64,000 bases of DNA from CAZAFL01 sp964484465 (GTDB taxonomy: Bacteria; Bacteroidota; Ignavibacteria; UBA10030; SZUA-254). Below are positions 63,200 through 64,000 of the stretch, piece after piece; position 1 is the stretch's first letter; each line of letters opens with the position of its first letter. A program made the translations under genes and the position numbers. The notes below the pieces were generated by a model, which saw nothing but the letters and a program-made list of their open reading frames with translations, did no database searches and was not told where the DNA came from. The DNA is taken from assembly GCA_964484465.1 (NCBI GenBank), contig CAZAFL010000012.1, forward strand, positions 15,337-79,336, written 5' to 3'.

Positions 63200-63973
63200 T
63201 TACGACCTCGTCGCGATACCGGTGTGCAGGTTGACGGAGTACGATATGCCGTTGACCACGAGTGACGCGGTATCGGGCCCGGTAAATGTAAGCGTCGCGT
63301 CAAACAGGAAGAACTCATTATTCGAATTTCTGCCTGATGCTTCAATGGTGGCAACGCCGCTTTCAATCTCTCGGTTCGACTTGTTCACTTTCACATTTGT
63401 GAGCGTGATGTACAATGAGCCGCTGAAACTATTATGGGTTCGTACCCTCGATGCAATGTTTGCCACCCGGGAATATGTCGCGTTTATTGTGTATTCTGTG
63501 TCAGGAGGAAGGATGTCCGAAACATGAATTATTGCCACCGCAGTATCGTTGTTTGAAACCAGAAACGGGGTAGCGTACGAACCCTTCATCGAATAGTTAA
63601 AATCCAGTGAATCGCCTCCGTTATAAAATGTGTATGAATAGTAAAACGTAAAGTTATAGCTGTAATTACCGACAGTATCATGACGGACGATGATTGTGTC
63701 GTGACTGAGTGCATCTTCAATTTCTGTCGCCGGTTGTATGCCGAGCGAACCACCGCCCGCAACACTCGCTGCTTCGCCGATCTGAGCAGTGAACCCGTTC
63801 GATGAGTTACCATCGGCAAAAGAGGCGCCGATCAAATCGGCAACGTTATCTTCGGTCACATTTACCTGCGGCAAAGGCGTCTGGTCTGTCTTACAACCTG
63901 CTGCAAGACACGCAGCCAGGATTACACCGATGAGCAGCCTTACAGCATCCAATCGAATTCTATCAGATTTCAT
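63200..63973 (-). CDS. Hypothetical lipoprotein
   Basis: Protein of 257 residues. The signal (LDAVRLLIGVILAACLAAGC) ends in lipobox AAGC. The body is beta-rich with repeated Tyr and Asn (YSYNFTFYYSYTFYNGG), and late strands ATLTFTGPDTASLVVNGI. I do not recognise the family. AAGGAG lies 7 nt before the ATG. First of a compact group with the ATL and MsrB genes. Confidence 0.75.
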   Translation of the reverse strand: MKSDRIRLDAVRLLIGVILAACLAAGCKTDQTPLPQVNVTEDNVADLIGASFADGNSSNGFTAQIGEAASVAGGGSLGIQPATEIEDALSHDTIIVRHDTVGNYSYNFTFYYSYTFYNGGDSLDFNYSMKGSYATPFLVSNNDTAVAIIHVSDILPPDTEYTINATYSRVANIASRVRTHNSFSGSLYITLTNVKVNKSNREIESGVATIEASGRNSNNEFFLFDATLTFTGPDTASLVVNGISYSVNLHTGIATRS

Positions 63974-64000
63974 TGCGGAATCTCCTTCAAGTTATTGGCT

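Noticed and set aside
1..64000. Search for prophage, insertion sequences, integrases or plasmid origins
   Set aside because: No transposase, integrase or phage gene is visible; only the disturbed region at 61609-62277 hints at rearrangement.

Overview
The window reads like one scaffold of a metagenome-assembled genome from the Bacteroidota/Ignavibacteria-type FCB bacteria. The evidence is: TonB-dependent receptors with carboxypeptidase-like N-domains, PorV-type proteins, many lipoproteins, and secreted proteins ending in PNPFNP-type C-terminal sorting domains (type IX secretion). A 100-N scaffold gap lies at 61974-62073. The promoters I find are mostly E. coli-like (TTGnnn, 17 bp, TAnnnT) rather than the Bacteroidia TAnnTTTG type, which fits an Ignavibacteria-like lineage better than Bacteroidia. 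The lineage call is inference.

Layout. 1-7786 (minus): a DUF4397/CHRD lipoprotein, a TonB receptor and an edge-truncated secreted protein form one module. 8078-12550 (minus): amidohydrolase, class V aminotransferase and SerA. 12713-13489 (plus): mazG. 13581-21961 (minus): phoH, a lipoprotein/LysM pair, radC, an LpoA-like TPR/periplasmic-binding protein, a TPR protein and an ABC exporter. 22128-22213 (plus): tRNA-Leu(CAA). 22376-31921 (minus): a second TonB-receptor module with a secreted CTD protein, a PorV-like protein and three lipoproteins. 32225-38548: a propeller lipoprotein, DinB, a six-hairpin glycosidase-like protein, a DUF4412 protein, a CDGSH protein and ThiI. 38683-43290 (minus): a 21-repeat YCF48 propeller protein and an OmpA-family protein. 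43403-50986 (minus): a seven-PAS MASE1 kinase, its response regulator, an esterase, a rhomboid protease and GlcF. 51197-53971 (minus): GlcD and an attenuator-controlled aroF. 54115-61602 (plus): a DUF1579 protein, a NADAR lipoprotein, a LytS/LytT pair and a 1324-residue beta-helix/FG-GAP/UnbV secreted protein. 61609-63973: repeat arrays, a frameshifted XRE gene, the gap, a Fis-type HTH remnant, MsrB, an alkyltransferase-like protein and a lipoprotein.

The most interesting signal is upstream of the DAHP synthase gene aroF (53829-54006, minus). A consensus-like promoter places transcription start at or next to the AUG of a 27-codon leader peptide. That peptide carries the run Phe-Tyr-Tyr-Tyr-Ser-Tyr-Phe, and it is followed by a U-tailed terminator and a competing 9-bp antiterminator. 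This is a complete ribosome-mediated Tyr/Phe attenuator, apparently on a leaderless transcript. Other points worth a second look are the lipoprotein form of NADAR, the 3 x 7 blade layout of the YCF48 protein, the two paralogous TonB-receptor/secreted-protein modules, and GAGTAG-type arrays lying in sense orientation just downstream of stop codons on both sides of the scaffold gap.
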